Made by a program: the position numbers and the translations under genes. From contig JAGHST010000016.1 in NCBI GenBank assembly GCA_018065695.1, forward strand, positions 62,001 to 126,000: 64,000 nucleotides of DNA, read 5' to 3'. Below are positions 9,499 through 19,013 of the stretch, one piece after another. The stretch comes from Candidatus Cacconaster caballi (lineage in GTDB: Bacteria > Bacteroidota > Bacteroidia > Bacteroidales > UBA932). Each line of letters begins with the position of its first letter. The stretch's first letter is position 1. The notes under the pieces are model-generated. The model searched no databases and was not told the origin of the DNA. It saw only the letters and a program-made list of their open reading frames with translations.

Positions 9499-10686
9499 TC
9501 AGTACAAGTTTTTGATTTCAGAAAGGATGCTGATGATTTGCCTGCGCTTGAACGTCACAGGCGCGGAATAATTGATGGAGTCTTTTGCAATGGCCACGGA
9601 AAGTTCCTTGAAATCCGCCGGATCGATGACGCTCCCGTCAAGTTTCAGGTCACTGTTGGAAATCAGAGAATTCAAAGCCTCAAACAGTGAATCCACGCTG
9701 TCAAAGGAACAGTAACGGGCCAGCTCGGTCAAATGTTCCTTGCAATCCTCCTTCTGAGAGCGCATTATCGGCATCAGGCACATGGCGATGGCCTCACCGT
9801 GCGGGATATGGTATCTTGCTCCTATCGAATGTGCAAAGGCGTGTACATAGCCGGCCAACTGCTTATTGATTGCATTGCCGCCCAGATTTGCGGCAAGGCA
9901 CATTGCTCCTCTGGCTTCGATATTTTCCGGATGTTCTTTCAGCACAGGCAGATTCTCAAGCACAAGCCGTACGCATTGTCTGCTCTTTTCCATATCATTC
10001 TGTGAGCTGCTGACATCGGCGACAGACCCTTCAAGGCCGTGACTCAATGCATCAATTCCACAGGATGCAGTAAGCTTCCACGGTGCCTTGACTGTCAATT
10101 CACTGTCAAGCAGCACTGCGCGAATGTCAAGTCCCACAATCACTGAGGCAAACTTTCCTCCGTTTTCTTGCGAAATGACAGCTCCAACCGTCATCTCAGC
10201 ACCTGTTCCCGCCGTGCTCGGTATCGCTATGACAGGCAAGGTCCTGTTTGGAACAATGAGGAATTTCTGAAGAAGCTGTTTGACGGAAACATGTTTCAGG
10301 CGACAACCGGCGGCAATCATCTTGCCGGTATCCATCACGGAACCTCCGCCGAAGGATATGATACACTTTGCCTCATTTTTCAAGGCCATCAACCGCCCGG
10401 CTTCAATATAATCAAGCTTTGGTTCCGAACTTATTTCATCGTAAATTTCGTACCGGATTCCTTCATCAGCGAGTGATTTCTCAATTGCGTCAAGGTATCC
10501 GAGATGGACAAGAATCCTGTCTGTCAGAATCAGCACGGTATCAAAGCCATAATTCCTGCATATTCCGCCGATTTGCCCACGGCACCCAAAGCCTTCTATG
10601 ACTGCAGGCTCCGGTATAGGAATCGTCTTCATGACTTTTCCCGGCAGTTTTCTTATAGCCTTTCTGGTAAGAAACATATTCTCCAT
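9499..10686 (-). CDS. Iron-containing alcohol dehydrogenase family protein
   Basis: ISFGGGSVMDTGKMIA, AIPSTAGTGAEMT, CGIDALSHGLEG, HAFAHSIGARYHIPHGEA; start chosen at 10686 (or 10677) because a TATATTTGC box lies just upstream. Confidence 0.88.
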   Translation of the reverse strand: MENMFLTRKAIRKLPGKVMKTIPIPEPAVIEGFGCRGQIGGICRNYGFDTVLILTDRILVHLGYLDAIEKSLADEGIRYEIYDEISSEPKLDYIEAGRLMALKNEAKCIISFGGGSVMDTGKMIAAGCRLKHVSVKQLLQKFLIVPNRTLPVIAIPSTAGTGAEMTVGAVISQENGGKFASVIVGLDIRAVLLDSELTVKAPWKLTASCGIDALSHGLEGSVADVSSSQNDMEKSRQCVRLVLENLPVLKEHPENIEARGAMCLAANLGGNAINKQLAGYVHAFAHSIGARYHIPHGEAIAMCLMPIMRSQKEDCKEHLTELARYCSFDSVDSLFEALNSLISNSDLKLDGSVIDPADFKELSVAIAKDSINYSAPVTFKRRQIISILSEIKNLY

Positions 10687-10853
10687 AATGCAAATATAGC
10701 AAACATATCGGCGAAGAGCAAGAAGTCGTGCCGGACCGGTTACTGCATCCTTCAGTAAGATTGCGGGGTATGTCAACAACACAACGGATTCATATGTCCG
10801 GACGGATGAATCAGATATGGTAATCCACTGTACAGAAATATGATTTTAAGAAC

Positions 10854-11007
10854 CTGTTTTGAAATGATTGGTTTTAAATTTTATAGAAGATTTTTTAATG
10901 ATTTTTCTTGTATTTTGAAGGAGCGATGGGGTTCCATTGTGACTGGAAAATACGGGAAAAAGAGTAAAAAAGATTCATAAAAGAAAAATTGAATTATTTC
11001 AAAACAG
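10854..11007. repeat. 154-bp full-length imperfect palindrome, candidate MITE
   Basis: Left end CTGTTTTGAAATGATT and right end AATTATTTCAAAACAG are inverted repeats (15/16); inner arms TTTTTCTTGTATTTT / AAAATACGGGAAAAA also pair; possible direct flanks GATTTTA at 10842-10848 and 11007-11013. Confidence 0.55.
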
Positions 11008-11070
11008 ATTTTATGTAATTTTATCAAATTTTACAATCTTCGCACCTTTAACCTGAAAACATAAGTATAT

Positions 11071-11664
11071 ATGAAAAAGATTTTATCTATCATTCCTGCC
11101 ATAGTGACAGCTGCATTCTTGACAATTTCTTGCGGGAAGGCCGATCCAACCCCGACCCCAACCCCGACTCCGACTCCGACTCCGACAACGGAAGACTGCA
11201 CATATCACGTTGACTTCTCAATCAGCATCACTCAAGATATGCAGAAATTGTTTGACTTTACCGGAAGCAAATTTATTTGCGGAAGCACAGAAACCGACTT
11301 CGGAGATCTGCTTTCCTTCTCGTCAGGTTTTTCTGCATTGAATGTCAATGGTGATGCTCCTTGCAACACTTCCTACAAACTGTTTCTTATACCTAAGAAA
11401 GATTTTGAGCCTGTATCAGGAAAAACATATGACGTGATAACTGAAATTTCATATAAGATTACCACAGTCAGCAAGACCTCAGGAAAAACTGTTTCATCTG
11501 TTATCAAGCCTGATGGAATTTCCATCAAGGGCGTAGACTTCAGTGAAGCGAAAGAAAAGGGATACAGTGTCGAAAAAGTTCTTAACACGCTCAAGAATAG
11601 CGCAGAATCCAGCCTTTCTTTCTCTATTTCAAAAGACGGCTCCATCCAGCAGCTTTTTCAGTGA
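11071..11664 (+). CDS. Hypothetical lipoprotein with Pro-Thr repeat linker
   Basis: 197 aa; lipobox AFLTISCG followed by (PT)n. Confidence 0.75.
   Translation: MKKILSIIPAIVTAAFLTISCGKADPTPTPTPTPTPTPTTEDCTYHVDFSISITQDMQKLFDFTGSKFICGSTETDFGDLLSFSSGFSALNVNGDAPCNTSYKLFLIPKKDFEPVSGKTYDVITEISYKITTVSKTSGKTVSSVIKPDGISIKGVDFSEAKEKGYSVEKVLNTLKNSAESSLSFSISKDGSIQQLFQ
11154..11187 (+). repeat. Short tandem repeat (CCRACY)n encoding Pro-Thr
   Basis: ccgaccccaaccccgactccgactccgactccgac. Confidence 0.8.
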
Positions 11665-11689
11665 AGTCAGAAAAAATCGGCCTGCTTGC

Positions 11690-12234
11690 CGGTCAAGCAG
11701 CCATATTCCGGTATATATGCTGATCTGGGCAACGGAAAACCGGCCTGGACTGCCGAGCAGATGAAGGAGATAGTAATGGCTGCAAACGCAAAAGGAGAGG
11801 CCGTTCATTGTCACGTCATGGGTGATTTGGCAGCCTCCATCACCATTGATGCATTTGCCGCGGGTTACGATAAAGATGTCCGGAACAGTATGTGCCATCT
11901 GCGCAATATCGACGCCCCGGATTATCAGAAGATGGCCGAAAAATGTAATATAGCGTGCTGTGGAGCTATGAACTGGCACGCCGGGGATCCGGGAATGATT
12001 GCATTGCTCAAAGAAAGGGGTATCCCCGAAAAGTACGCGAAGGAGTCATATCCTATGAAATCTTTCTTTGATGCCGGTGTATGCTTTGTCAATTCATCCG
12101 ACCGTCCGTGCGATGCTGGCACGTTTTATCCTTTCGGCTGTATGCAGGTTGGGGTGACTTGCAAGAGCACTCCTGTCCCGGAGGATACCGAATGGTGGCC
12201 GGAAGAAAAACTCTCTCGCGAGCAGGTATATTGA
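11690..12234 (+). pseudogene. Fragment of an amidohydrolase (amidohydrolase_3/YtcJ-like)
   Basis: YADLGNGKPAWTAEQMKEIVMAANAKGEAVHCHVMGDLAASITIDAF and SDRPCDAGTFYPFGCMQVGVT resemble internal parts of YtcJ-like amidohydrolases; N-terminal metal-binding region and C-terminus absent. Confidence 0.65.
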
Positions 12235-12258
12235 ATATCAGGTTCGTGTTCCTGACAT

Positions 12259-13380
12259 TCAGTTCCTTTCAACCTGCGGACCGTATATCGTCCACCATTC
12301 ATCCCTCATCGATACGGGAATCCATCCGTTCTGCTCGCATTCAGCCTTGCATTTGGCCGCTTTCTCCGGATTGCCGAGTTCCCGCACCGTATCGTCACAC
12401 AGCAGGCAGAAAGAGATGTGGGGATATTTATTGTCCCTGTTGGTGTAGTGAAACATAGGATAATCGCCACTTGAGTTTCCCCAGGACAGGATTGGCTTCT
12501 GCCCAAGTTCACGTCTCATCTTTATTATCTTGTTGATGGCGGTGCTCAGCTGCATGAAATCTCCTCTCCGAACCTCCTCGCCCGGTGTGTACACATAGTC
12601 TTCCGAACTTACCATCTCAATCCATTCAGGCTGATTTTCAAGGACATAATTCACATCGGACGCTATCATATGATATTTGGGGATGTCATAGATACCATCA
12701 GCGATGACCCTGCATACATCCCGATCTACTCCGGAACAAAGGAAGACGACGAAATCATTGGCCACCAGGTAGGATACAACCTCGATCATAGGCCAGTACA
12801 ATGCAGCGCCCCATTTCAGATTTGAAAGTCCCGTAACGTTTTCACTATTGATGAAATTGCTGACGTATTCCGAGAACTGCACGTCGGTCATTCCGCGAAA
12901 CCCGATGGCTTGCAACTCCTGTTGCTTCAAGCCCCATTCCTTCTTGTTCTTCCTGTTGGCAAGCACATATTCCTCGACTTCTGCCGCCCACTGCCTGTCT
13001 TCTTCCGGTGGGATAAAAGTGCTGTCGTGCAGATAACGGTGGAAGAACAGCATCCAGTTGAAATAGTAAGGAGCTGTCTCACATAACAAAGTACCGTCAA
13101 CGTCGAACGTTGCCACCCTGTCCTGCGGAGGCACGTAACCTTTGCAGTTCGGGTCGGTGACCGTGGCCACAAATGACTTCAACTCCTTCAACGCAGGGGA
13201 ATCCTGATTCCAGTACTGGAAGCGCCCGTCCTTCCCGACCCGAATCTGAGAGAGGAATTCACGTGTAACTTCTCCTTGGGGAACTATCGGACCATCAGGT
13301 TTGAGATTATCCTTCTGGCAGGAAACGCTGCCGGAGAGTATCGCTGTAATAGTCAGGAGGATTAGGGTGATTCGCTTCAT
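12259..13380 (-). CDS. HAD-superfamily hydrolase, predicted lipoprotein
   Basis: 373 aa; lipobox LSGSVSCQ; DVDGTLLCE motif I; CSGVDRDVCRVI. Confidence 0.85.
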   Translation of the reverse strand: MKRITLILLTITAILSGSVSCQKDNLKPDGPIVPQGEVTREFLSQIRVGKDGRFQYWNQDSPALKELKSFVATVTDPNCKGYVPPQDRVATFDVDGTLLCETAPYYFNWMLFFHRYLHDSTFIPPEEDRQWAAEVEEYVLANRKNKKEWGLKQQELQAIGFRGMTDVQFSEYVSNFINSENVTGLSNLKWGAALYWPMIEVVSYLVANDFVVFLCSGVDRDVCRVIADGIYDIPKYHMIASDVNYVLENQPEWIEMVSSEDYVYTPGEEVRRGDFMQLSTAINKIIKMRRELGQKPILSWGNSSGDYPMFHYTNRDNKYPHISFCLLCDDTVRELGNPEKAAKCKAECEQNGWIPVSMRDEWWTIYGPQVERN

Positions 13381-13483
13381 AATTGTACTTTGCTTTATGG
13401 ACTTGCGAAGTTACACATTTTTTATTCACCCATAAACACAAACTCTTATGACAGGATTCAATCAAATCGAGAGAAGCCGCAAG

Positions 13484-13545
13484 GGGGTCAAAATAAAATA
13501 ATTTTCAGGGGTCAATGCTATTTTGGCCGGGAGGAAAGATACTGT
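13484..13545. mobile_element. Possible solo end of an IS21-type element (repeated GGGGTCAA)
   Basis: Two GGGGTCAA copies 24 bp apart (13484, 13508); no istA/istB nearby. Confidence 0.25.
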
Positions 13546-13560
13546 TTCTCAGGACTTCGC

Positions 13561-13816
13561 GCTTCGCGGTGAGACTTCATCCAAGGCGGGAGAAGTTCCG
13601 CTTCCGGACGCATTTCCCCGGAAGGGGCTTGCCTGCGGCCGGAGTGGAATCTTCTCCGCCTTGCAGCTTCGCGGTGAGACTTCATTCAAGGCGGGAGAAG
13701 TTCCGCTTCCGGACGCATTTCCCCGGAAGGGGCTTGCCTGCGGCCGAAGTGGAATCTTCTCCGCCTTGCAGCTTCGCGGTGAGACTTCCTTCAAGGTGGG
13801 AGAAGTTCCGCTTCCG
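13561..13816. repeat. Tandem array (about 2.4 copies, 105-bp period) of a palindromic repeat
   Basis: Units start with GCTTCGCGGTGAGAC at 13561, 13666 and 13771; units 1 and 2 differ at 2 positions; each full unit holds arms AAGGCGGGAGAAG...CTTCTCCGCCTT. Confidence 0.95.
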
Positions 13817-13827
13817 TTGCTCAGAAA

Positions 13828-14466
13828 TTACCACATTTCGTAGTGGATTCTCTCGGGCTTCCATTTGTCTTTCGGCTGGTTTTCACCGTCAGGATAGCCC
13901 ACTGCCACAAGTGAATAAGGAACCACATTGAGAGGAAGCCCAAGAGCGGAGCGTACCGGCTCCATCCTATCAAGATAAGGATAGCAGGCTGTCCATACGG
14001 CACCAAGTCCCATAGATTCAGCCGCGAGCAGGAAATTTTCCGTGCAAGCGCCCATATCATCCCGCCAGATCGAGTTTGGCAAAGTGACAGGAGTCCTGTC
14101 CTCCCCTTCTTTCGGAGTCCATTTGAATGTTGTGTCTGCACAGATGGCCACAACTGCCGCAGCGGATTTGAAAATCTTCAAATTGAAGTTGCCTTCGAAA
14201 ATCTTGTCATAGTTGCTCTTATCCGTCACAATCACGAAACTCCAGGGCTGAACGTTCATACCTGTAGGCGCTGCCATGGCGGCCTTTAACATAGCTTCCA
14301 TCTTTTCCTGAGGAATCGGCTGATCTTTGAAAGAGCGTACACTCTTGCGGTTCATTATATTTCTGATTGAAGGGTTGTTGACACCCTTGTCACTTCCACC
14401 GCAGGAGCTGATGCAAAGGGCGGACGCCACGATGGCCAAAGCCAGAAACATTCTTTTCATATCCAT
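13828..14466 (-). CDS. Nitroreductase-family protein with lipoprotein signal
   Basis: 212 aa; ALCISSCGG lipobox; NRKSVRSFKDQPIPQEKMEAMLKAAMAAPTGMNVQPWSFVIV. Confidence 0.88.
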   Translation of the reverse strand: MDMKRMFLALAIVASALCISSCGGSDKGVNNPSIRNIMNRKSVRSFKDQPIPQEKMEAMLKAAMAAPTGMNVQPWSFVIVTDKSNYDKIFEGNFNLKIFKSAAAVVAICADTTFKWTPKEGEDRTPVTLPNSIWRDDMGACTENFLLAAESMGLGAVWTACYPYLDRMEPVRSALGLPLNVVPYSLVAVGYPDGENQPKDKWKPERIHYEMW

Positions 14467-14471
14467 TGAGA

Positions 14472-16166
14472 TTAATTCAAATCATTGTGTCCGCAAGGAT
14501 AGCCGCCGGCACCGACCGGAAGAACACCCTGCGCTCCGCCCAGAGAAACTGCGCGGGCTGCAGCCCTGTTGTTCTCAAACGAATCGGCATATCCGATGAC
14601 AAATGAGCGGAACTGCTTGTGCATCGGCATATTGTCCAAATCATAAGGGTTGCCGAGATATATTCCGTAGAGTCTGTGCTTCTTCGACCATGAAGCGATT
14701 CTTTCAAACTGAGACTTCTCCACGGAAGCGAATCGTTTCGCCCCGCCGGTAGAAGGGCGCGGCTTTCCGCTGTGAAATACCACAATCACGTCCTTATACC
14801 CCTTCAGGGCCTCGCCTATTTCGTCTATCTGCTCAAGTGTGGCATCTCCGGGGATATCGAAACGGTCGAAAGTACCATATTTGCCCAGTTCGGCGGCAAA
14901 CTGTGTACTGGCAGAAGATATGGCGTTGTATGCCACGTATGCCACTTTCCTGCGGCCGTCAAGCCTGAGGGGAAGATGCCTTCCTCCTTTAACGACAGTC
15001 ATCGACACATCGGAAATATGTTGTATCAGACTGTCTGACTCAGGCCTGCAGGCTATGCTCGCGAGACTGTCAATATCTACATATTTGTCATAGGAAGGAG
15101 ATAACATTCCGCACCTCTGTTTGAGTTCAAGCACTTTGCGCACCCTGCCATCAAGATCCGCCTCGCTTGCCTCCCCTTTCTCTATGGCAGTATCAATGGC
15201 ATCGATGGCAGCTTCAACACTCTTGGGCATCAGCAGAATGTCCGCACCTGCAGCATAAGCCGCATAAGCGGCATCCACCCCTCCTGCAGCGACACCTTCC
15301 ATACCGAGAGCATCGGTGATGATTATTCCGTCATATCCGAGTTCTTCGCGCAGCAAACCGGTAACAATAGGTTTGGAAACCGATGCGGGAGTTCCTGTCC
15401 CGTCAAGAGAAGGTACACTCAGATGGCCCACCATAACCATATCCACTCCATCTGCAATCAGACGGCGGAACGGATAGAGTTCAACTCTGTCGAGTCTCTC
15501 CCTGTCGAACAGCAGCACCGGAAGACCCTTGTGAGAATCGACGTCCGTATCTCCGTGACCAGGAAAATGTTTGGCAGAACCGGCCACCCCGGCATCCTTC
15601 ATACCCCTCATATATGCACTTGAAAATTCCGCCACCTTGAACCGGTCCTCTCCGAAAGAGCGAGTGTTGATGACAGGGTTCTTCGGATTGTTGTTTACAT
15701 CCACCACGGGAGCATAATTGCAGAAAATCTTGAGTTGGGCAAGTTCCTCTCCGATGGCCCGGCCAACCTGATAGACAAGCCCGGATTCAGTGAGAGCGCC
15801 CATCTGCATCGCACGCGGGAACTGGTTGAATTCACGGTAGCGCATTGAAGCGCCCCATTCACCGTCTATCGTCACCAGGAGCGGAATGGAAGCACTCTCC
15901 TGAAGACAGTTCACCATTTTCATATTGTCTTCCAGACCGTCATCCATAATGATGATTCCACCAAGGCCGAGGGAACAATACCTTGCCTGAGCAGCCTTTA
16001 CGGAATCAGGTGAATGGGAATCTATGGCATCTATTATTATCTGTGCGATTTTCTGTCTTCTGGTCATACTGCCCAGAAGGTTTTCCACAGAGACCTGTGC
16101 ATCAGTTGAGAATGAAGCAGTCATAAGGCTCACTGCAAGAAGCATCTTTTTGCTCAGTTTGTTCAT
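14472..16166 (-). CDS. Glycoside hydrolase family 3 protein (beta-N-acetylhexosaminidase-like)
   Basis: 564 aa; signal peptide; AGSAKHFPGHGDTDVDSHKGLP, YDGIIITDALGMEGV. Confidence 0.92.
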   Translation of the reverse strand: MNKLSKKMLLAVSLMTASFSTDAQVSVENLLGSMTRRQKIAQIIIDAIDSHSPDSVKAAQARYCSLGLGGIIIMDDGLEDNMKMVNCLQESASIPLLVTIDGEWGASMRYREFNQFPRAMQMGALTESGLVYQVGRAIGEELAQLKIFCNYAPVVDVNNNPKNPVINTRSFGEDRFKVAEFSSAYMRGMKDAGVAGSAKHFPGHGDTDVDSHKGLPVLLFDRERLDRVELYPFRRLIADGVDMVMVGHLSVPSLDGTGTPASVSKPIVTGLLREELGYDGIIITDALGMEGVAAGGVDAAYAAYAAGADILLMPKSVEAAIDAIDTAIEKGEASEADLDGRVRKVLELKQRCGMLSPSYDKYVDIDSLASIACRPESDSLIQHISDVSMTVVKGGRHLPLRLDGRRKVAYVAYNAISSASTQFAAELGKYGTFDRFDIPGDATLEQIDEIGEALKGYKDVIVVFHSGKPRPSTGGAKRFASVEKSQFERIASWSKKHRLYGIYLGNPYDLDNMPMHKQFRSFVIGYADSFENNRAAARAVSLGGAQGVLPVGAGGYPCGHNDLN

Positions 16167-16167
16167 A

Positions 16168-18060
16168 TTACAGTTTGACGGTCAAAACGGTTATATCATC
16201 ATTCTGGTCATTGTCTCCGGTAAATTCACCTACTGATGCCACCAGCGAGGCGGTAACGTCAGCAGACTTCATATCTGAAGGCACCGAAGATGCAAACCCT
16301 ATTATCCTCTCTTCGCCATACTGGCTGAAGTCGCGGGCTTCCGCTTCCGTAATACCGTCGGTGTAGAGTATCAGGCGGCAACCGCGTTCAAGCCGTAATT
16401 TTTCTTCTTCATATTCGAATTCAGGGAAGAGTCCGACAGCGATATTGCTCTTTGCCTTCAGAAACTCAGCCCTGCCATCAGGCCTGATAACTACAATCGG
16501 ATTGTGACCTCCGTTGCAATACTCCATTTCAAGAGTGTCGAGATTGATTCGGGCGACGAACATCGTAGCGAACATACCGGTATTGTTGCCTTCACTCACA
16601 TTCTTATTGATGGTCTTCATCACGTCCTTGAGTGGAAAACCCATATTTGCAATGAAGCGGTATGCATATCTGAGAATGGCCATATAAAGGGCGGCAGGTA
16701 CACCTTTGCCGGAAACATCCCCGATGGCAATGTTAAGCCACCTGTCCTTGACAAAGAAATCGTAAAGGTCTCCGCCCACCTCCTTGGCCGGTGATACCGT
16801 CGCATGGAGGTCGAAATCCTCGGATTCAGGGAAATCGGTGGAAACCATATTCAGCTGAATCTGCCTTGCGATGTTGAGTTCGCTTTCATACCTTTCGTTT
16901 GAAGCGGTGCTTGCTTTCAATTCCTTGATATAGCGATTGATGGAGAGTTGCAGATACATCAGCGAATCGTGCAGATGCTTTATTTCGTCATCCGAATCCA
17001 CTTCAGGCAGAGCGGCATTGAAAAATCCGCGGGAGATATTCATCGCGGTATAGGTGAATTCGGTCAATGGTGCAGTAACGCGGCGGATTGTCTTTCTGCT
17101 GGCGAAATATAGTGTCACAAGACCTGCCACGACCACTACCAACAGATATTTGACGATATCGTTCAGAGATTTGAACATATCCTTGAACGAGCAGACCATA
17201 AGGGCCGACCATCCGTTCTGGAAAGGAGCATATGCACCGTAGTAGCCGTTCAGACCGTTCTTCACTTTCACGAAGTTTTCCTCACCGGAGAGCATCCGCA
17301 TGCCTATGGTCTTCAACATGGGAATTTCTTCCGCTTCAGCGATTGAGAAAATCGTTTCGCGCAGTATCTTGTCCTTATCAGGATGGGAAATGAAAGCGGC
17401 GTTCCTGCCGATGACTGTCATATACGAATTGGCGTAGGGCTTCATTTCGGATATGATTTCATTCAGCCATTCGAGGTCGACGTCTGTCTTAAGCACCCCT
17501 ATGAACTCTCCTTTCCGGTCGTATAGAGGCTTGCTGTATGTAGTGACAATCTTGCCCGTTCCTTCCGAATCATACGAAGGTTCACTCCAGACGCTTTTAC
17601 CCAGAAGCCTCGGAATCTGATACCAGTCCAGAGTGCGATAGTCATAGTTTAAATCTCCCAACTGCTTGAACTCCAGAGTATCAGCTTGAGGCAACCAGAG
17701 TACCAGAGGCATACATTTGAAAGAGTTGTTGTAGCCTTTGAACGGCTCGAAGGCCAGTGCGCAGGAAGTGATGAGTTCACTTCCGTTCACCACGGAGGAT
17801 ATAAGATCTGCAACCTCCTTCTGTGCGTATCTTTTTTCCTGTCCGGAAAGTATCTCAACTACAGTCTGTACCTCAGTCAGGGACTTTTCCACTTCCAGAA
17901 TTACGTTATCCACGGATTTGGTTGCCGTCGTCTTGACCTCCTCCCTTATGGCGATGTATGAGAATATGGCAACGACCACAATGGCCAGCAGAAAAACAAG
18001 GAAGGATATCCTGAGGATACGCCGGCTAAGGCGCTGTGATATGGACGCAATCGCACTCAT
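16168..18060 (-). CDS. Membrane sensor phosphatase: Cache-like extracytoplasmic domain, HAMP, SpoIIE/PP2C domain
   Basis: 630 aa; two TM segments; VIGRNAAFISHPDKDKIL; EVGGDLYDFF, IGDVSGKGVPAALYMA, LYTDGITEAEA. Confidence 0.9.
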   Translation of the reverse strand: MSAIASISQRLSRRILRISFLVFLLAIVVVAIFSYIAIREEVKTTATKSVDNVILEVEKSLTEVQTVVEILSGQEKRYAQKEVADLISSVVNGSELITSCALAFEPFKGYNNSFKCMPLVLWLPQADTLEFKQLGDLNYDYRTLDWYQIPRLLGKSVWSEPSYDSEGTGKIVTTYSKPLYDRKGEFIGVLKTDVDLEWLNEIISEMKPYANSYMTVIGRNAAFISHPDKDKILRETIFSIAEAEEIPMLKTIGMRMLSGEENFVKVKNGLNGYYGAYAPFQNGWSALMVCSFKDMFKSLNDIVKYLLVVVVAGLVTLYFASRKTIRRVTAPLTEFTYTAMNISRGFFNAALPEVDSDDEIKHLHDSLMYLQLSINRYIKELKASTASNERYESELNIARQIQLNMVSTDFPESEDFDLHATVSPAKEVGGDLYDFFVKDRWLNIAIGDVSGKGVPAALYMAILRYAYRFIANMGFPLKDVMKTINKNVSEGNNTGMFATMFVARINLDTLEMEYCNGGHNPIVVIRPDGRAEFLKAKSNIAVGLFPEFEYEEEKLRLERGCRLILYTDGITEAEARDFSQYGEERIIGFASSVPSDMKSADVTASLVASVGEFTGDNDQNDDITVLTVKL

Positions 18061-19013
18061 CTGACAAAATCTTCGTATTTGATTGTTCCCGAAATCAGTC
18101 CTATGGAAGAGGATTCATTCTTCATCTTGTTGAATGTCGAAGCTTTGAGCGGTGCAAAATCGCGTTTGCCCGTCTCGGGATTGATCTGCAGTTTCAGAAT
18201 CTCTTCAAGCATAAGTTTCTGTTGGATTCTGTTCTTGTGGTAATTGTTCGCCTTGATGTATTTCATCACAATATCGAGAGTCTCTTCCTCGTGGGATGCA
18301 GCATATATCCAACCTTTCCTGCTGGCCTGAAGGAACTTGTCAACAACTGACCTCTTTGTCTCGAGGAATGTCCTGTTGGCGAACAGCGCATCCTGCGGAA
18401 AATCGTATCCGATGTTGGCAAACCGCACTACATTGTTCTCCGGGATGTCGCCCATAGCCATTTTCAAGTCTATGAACTCACTGAAACTGTAACATAGGGT
18501 TGCATCGATGGCCTTGCTGATAAAGAGATTGACACCGCTGTTGAAATAGATCCATTCCCAATTCATTCCGTATTTTTTGGCAAGCATATCCGCCTCCTGT
18601 CCGAAGCCGGATTTCCACCGTCCGACCCTGCTGCCGGTCACCTTTTTCAGATCCACGTTAGTCAGATCGCTATGGCTGACCAGAATCATAGCGCTGCGCT
18701 GAGAAGAAAGAAATATGTTGGCAATGTCCAGATTGTTGTTCACTGTCTCTATGAACCCCTGCAGGAGCATTGAGGTGGCGATGTCAGCCATTCCTGTAGA
18801 AAGAGCGTCAAGAGGCGATCCTGCCGCATTCGGACTCCAGTGTTTCATATCCACCTCCAGACCAGCTTCAGCATAGAATCCCTTGTCAAGCGCAACATAA
18901 TAGCCTGCGAACTGGGCCTGAGGCTCCCAGTTGACCAGGAAGTTGACCTTCTGTGAAAACCCTGACGAAATGCTCACCAACAGGGCAAATGCAAACAGCA
19001 CTGTCTTTTTCAT
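18057..19013 (-). CDS. NMT1/THI5-like periplasmic substrate-binding protein
   Basis: 318 aa; signal peptide; NFLVNWEPQAQFAGYYVALDKGFYAEAGLEVDMKHW. Confidence 0.87.
   Translation of the reverse strand: MKKTVLFAFALLVSISSGFSQKVNFLVNWEPQAQFAGYYVALDKGFYAEAGLEVDMKHWSPNAAGSPLDALSTGMADIATSMLLQGFIETVNNNLDIANIFLSSQRSAMILVSHSDLTNVDLKKVTGSRVGRWKSGFGQEADMLAKKYGMNWEWIYFNSGVNLFISKAIDATLCYSFSEFIDLKMAMGDIPENNVVRFANIGYDFPQDALFANRTFLETKRSVVDKFLQASRKGWIYAASHEEETLDIVMKYIKANNYHKNRIQQKLMLEEILKLQINPETGKRDFAPLKASTFNKMKNESSSIGLISGTIKYEDFVR

Noticed and set aside
13561-13816. CRISPR-like array
   Set aside because: The whole 105-bp unit is repeated including the would-be spacer, only about 2.4 copies, and no cas genes are present.
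13515-13931. ORFs of 138 aa and 106 aa (plus antisense ORFs) with repeated GETSSKAGEVPLPDAFPRKGLACGRSGIFSALQLR
   Set aside because: They exist because a 105-bp palindromic repeat is a multiple of 3 without stops; no start context, open on both strands, and the same DNA recurs as an intergenic solo copy at 44.2 kb.
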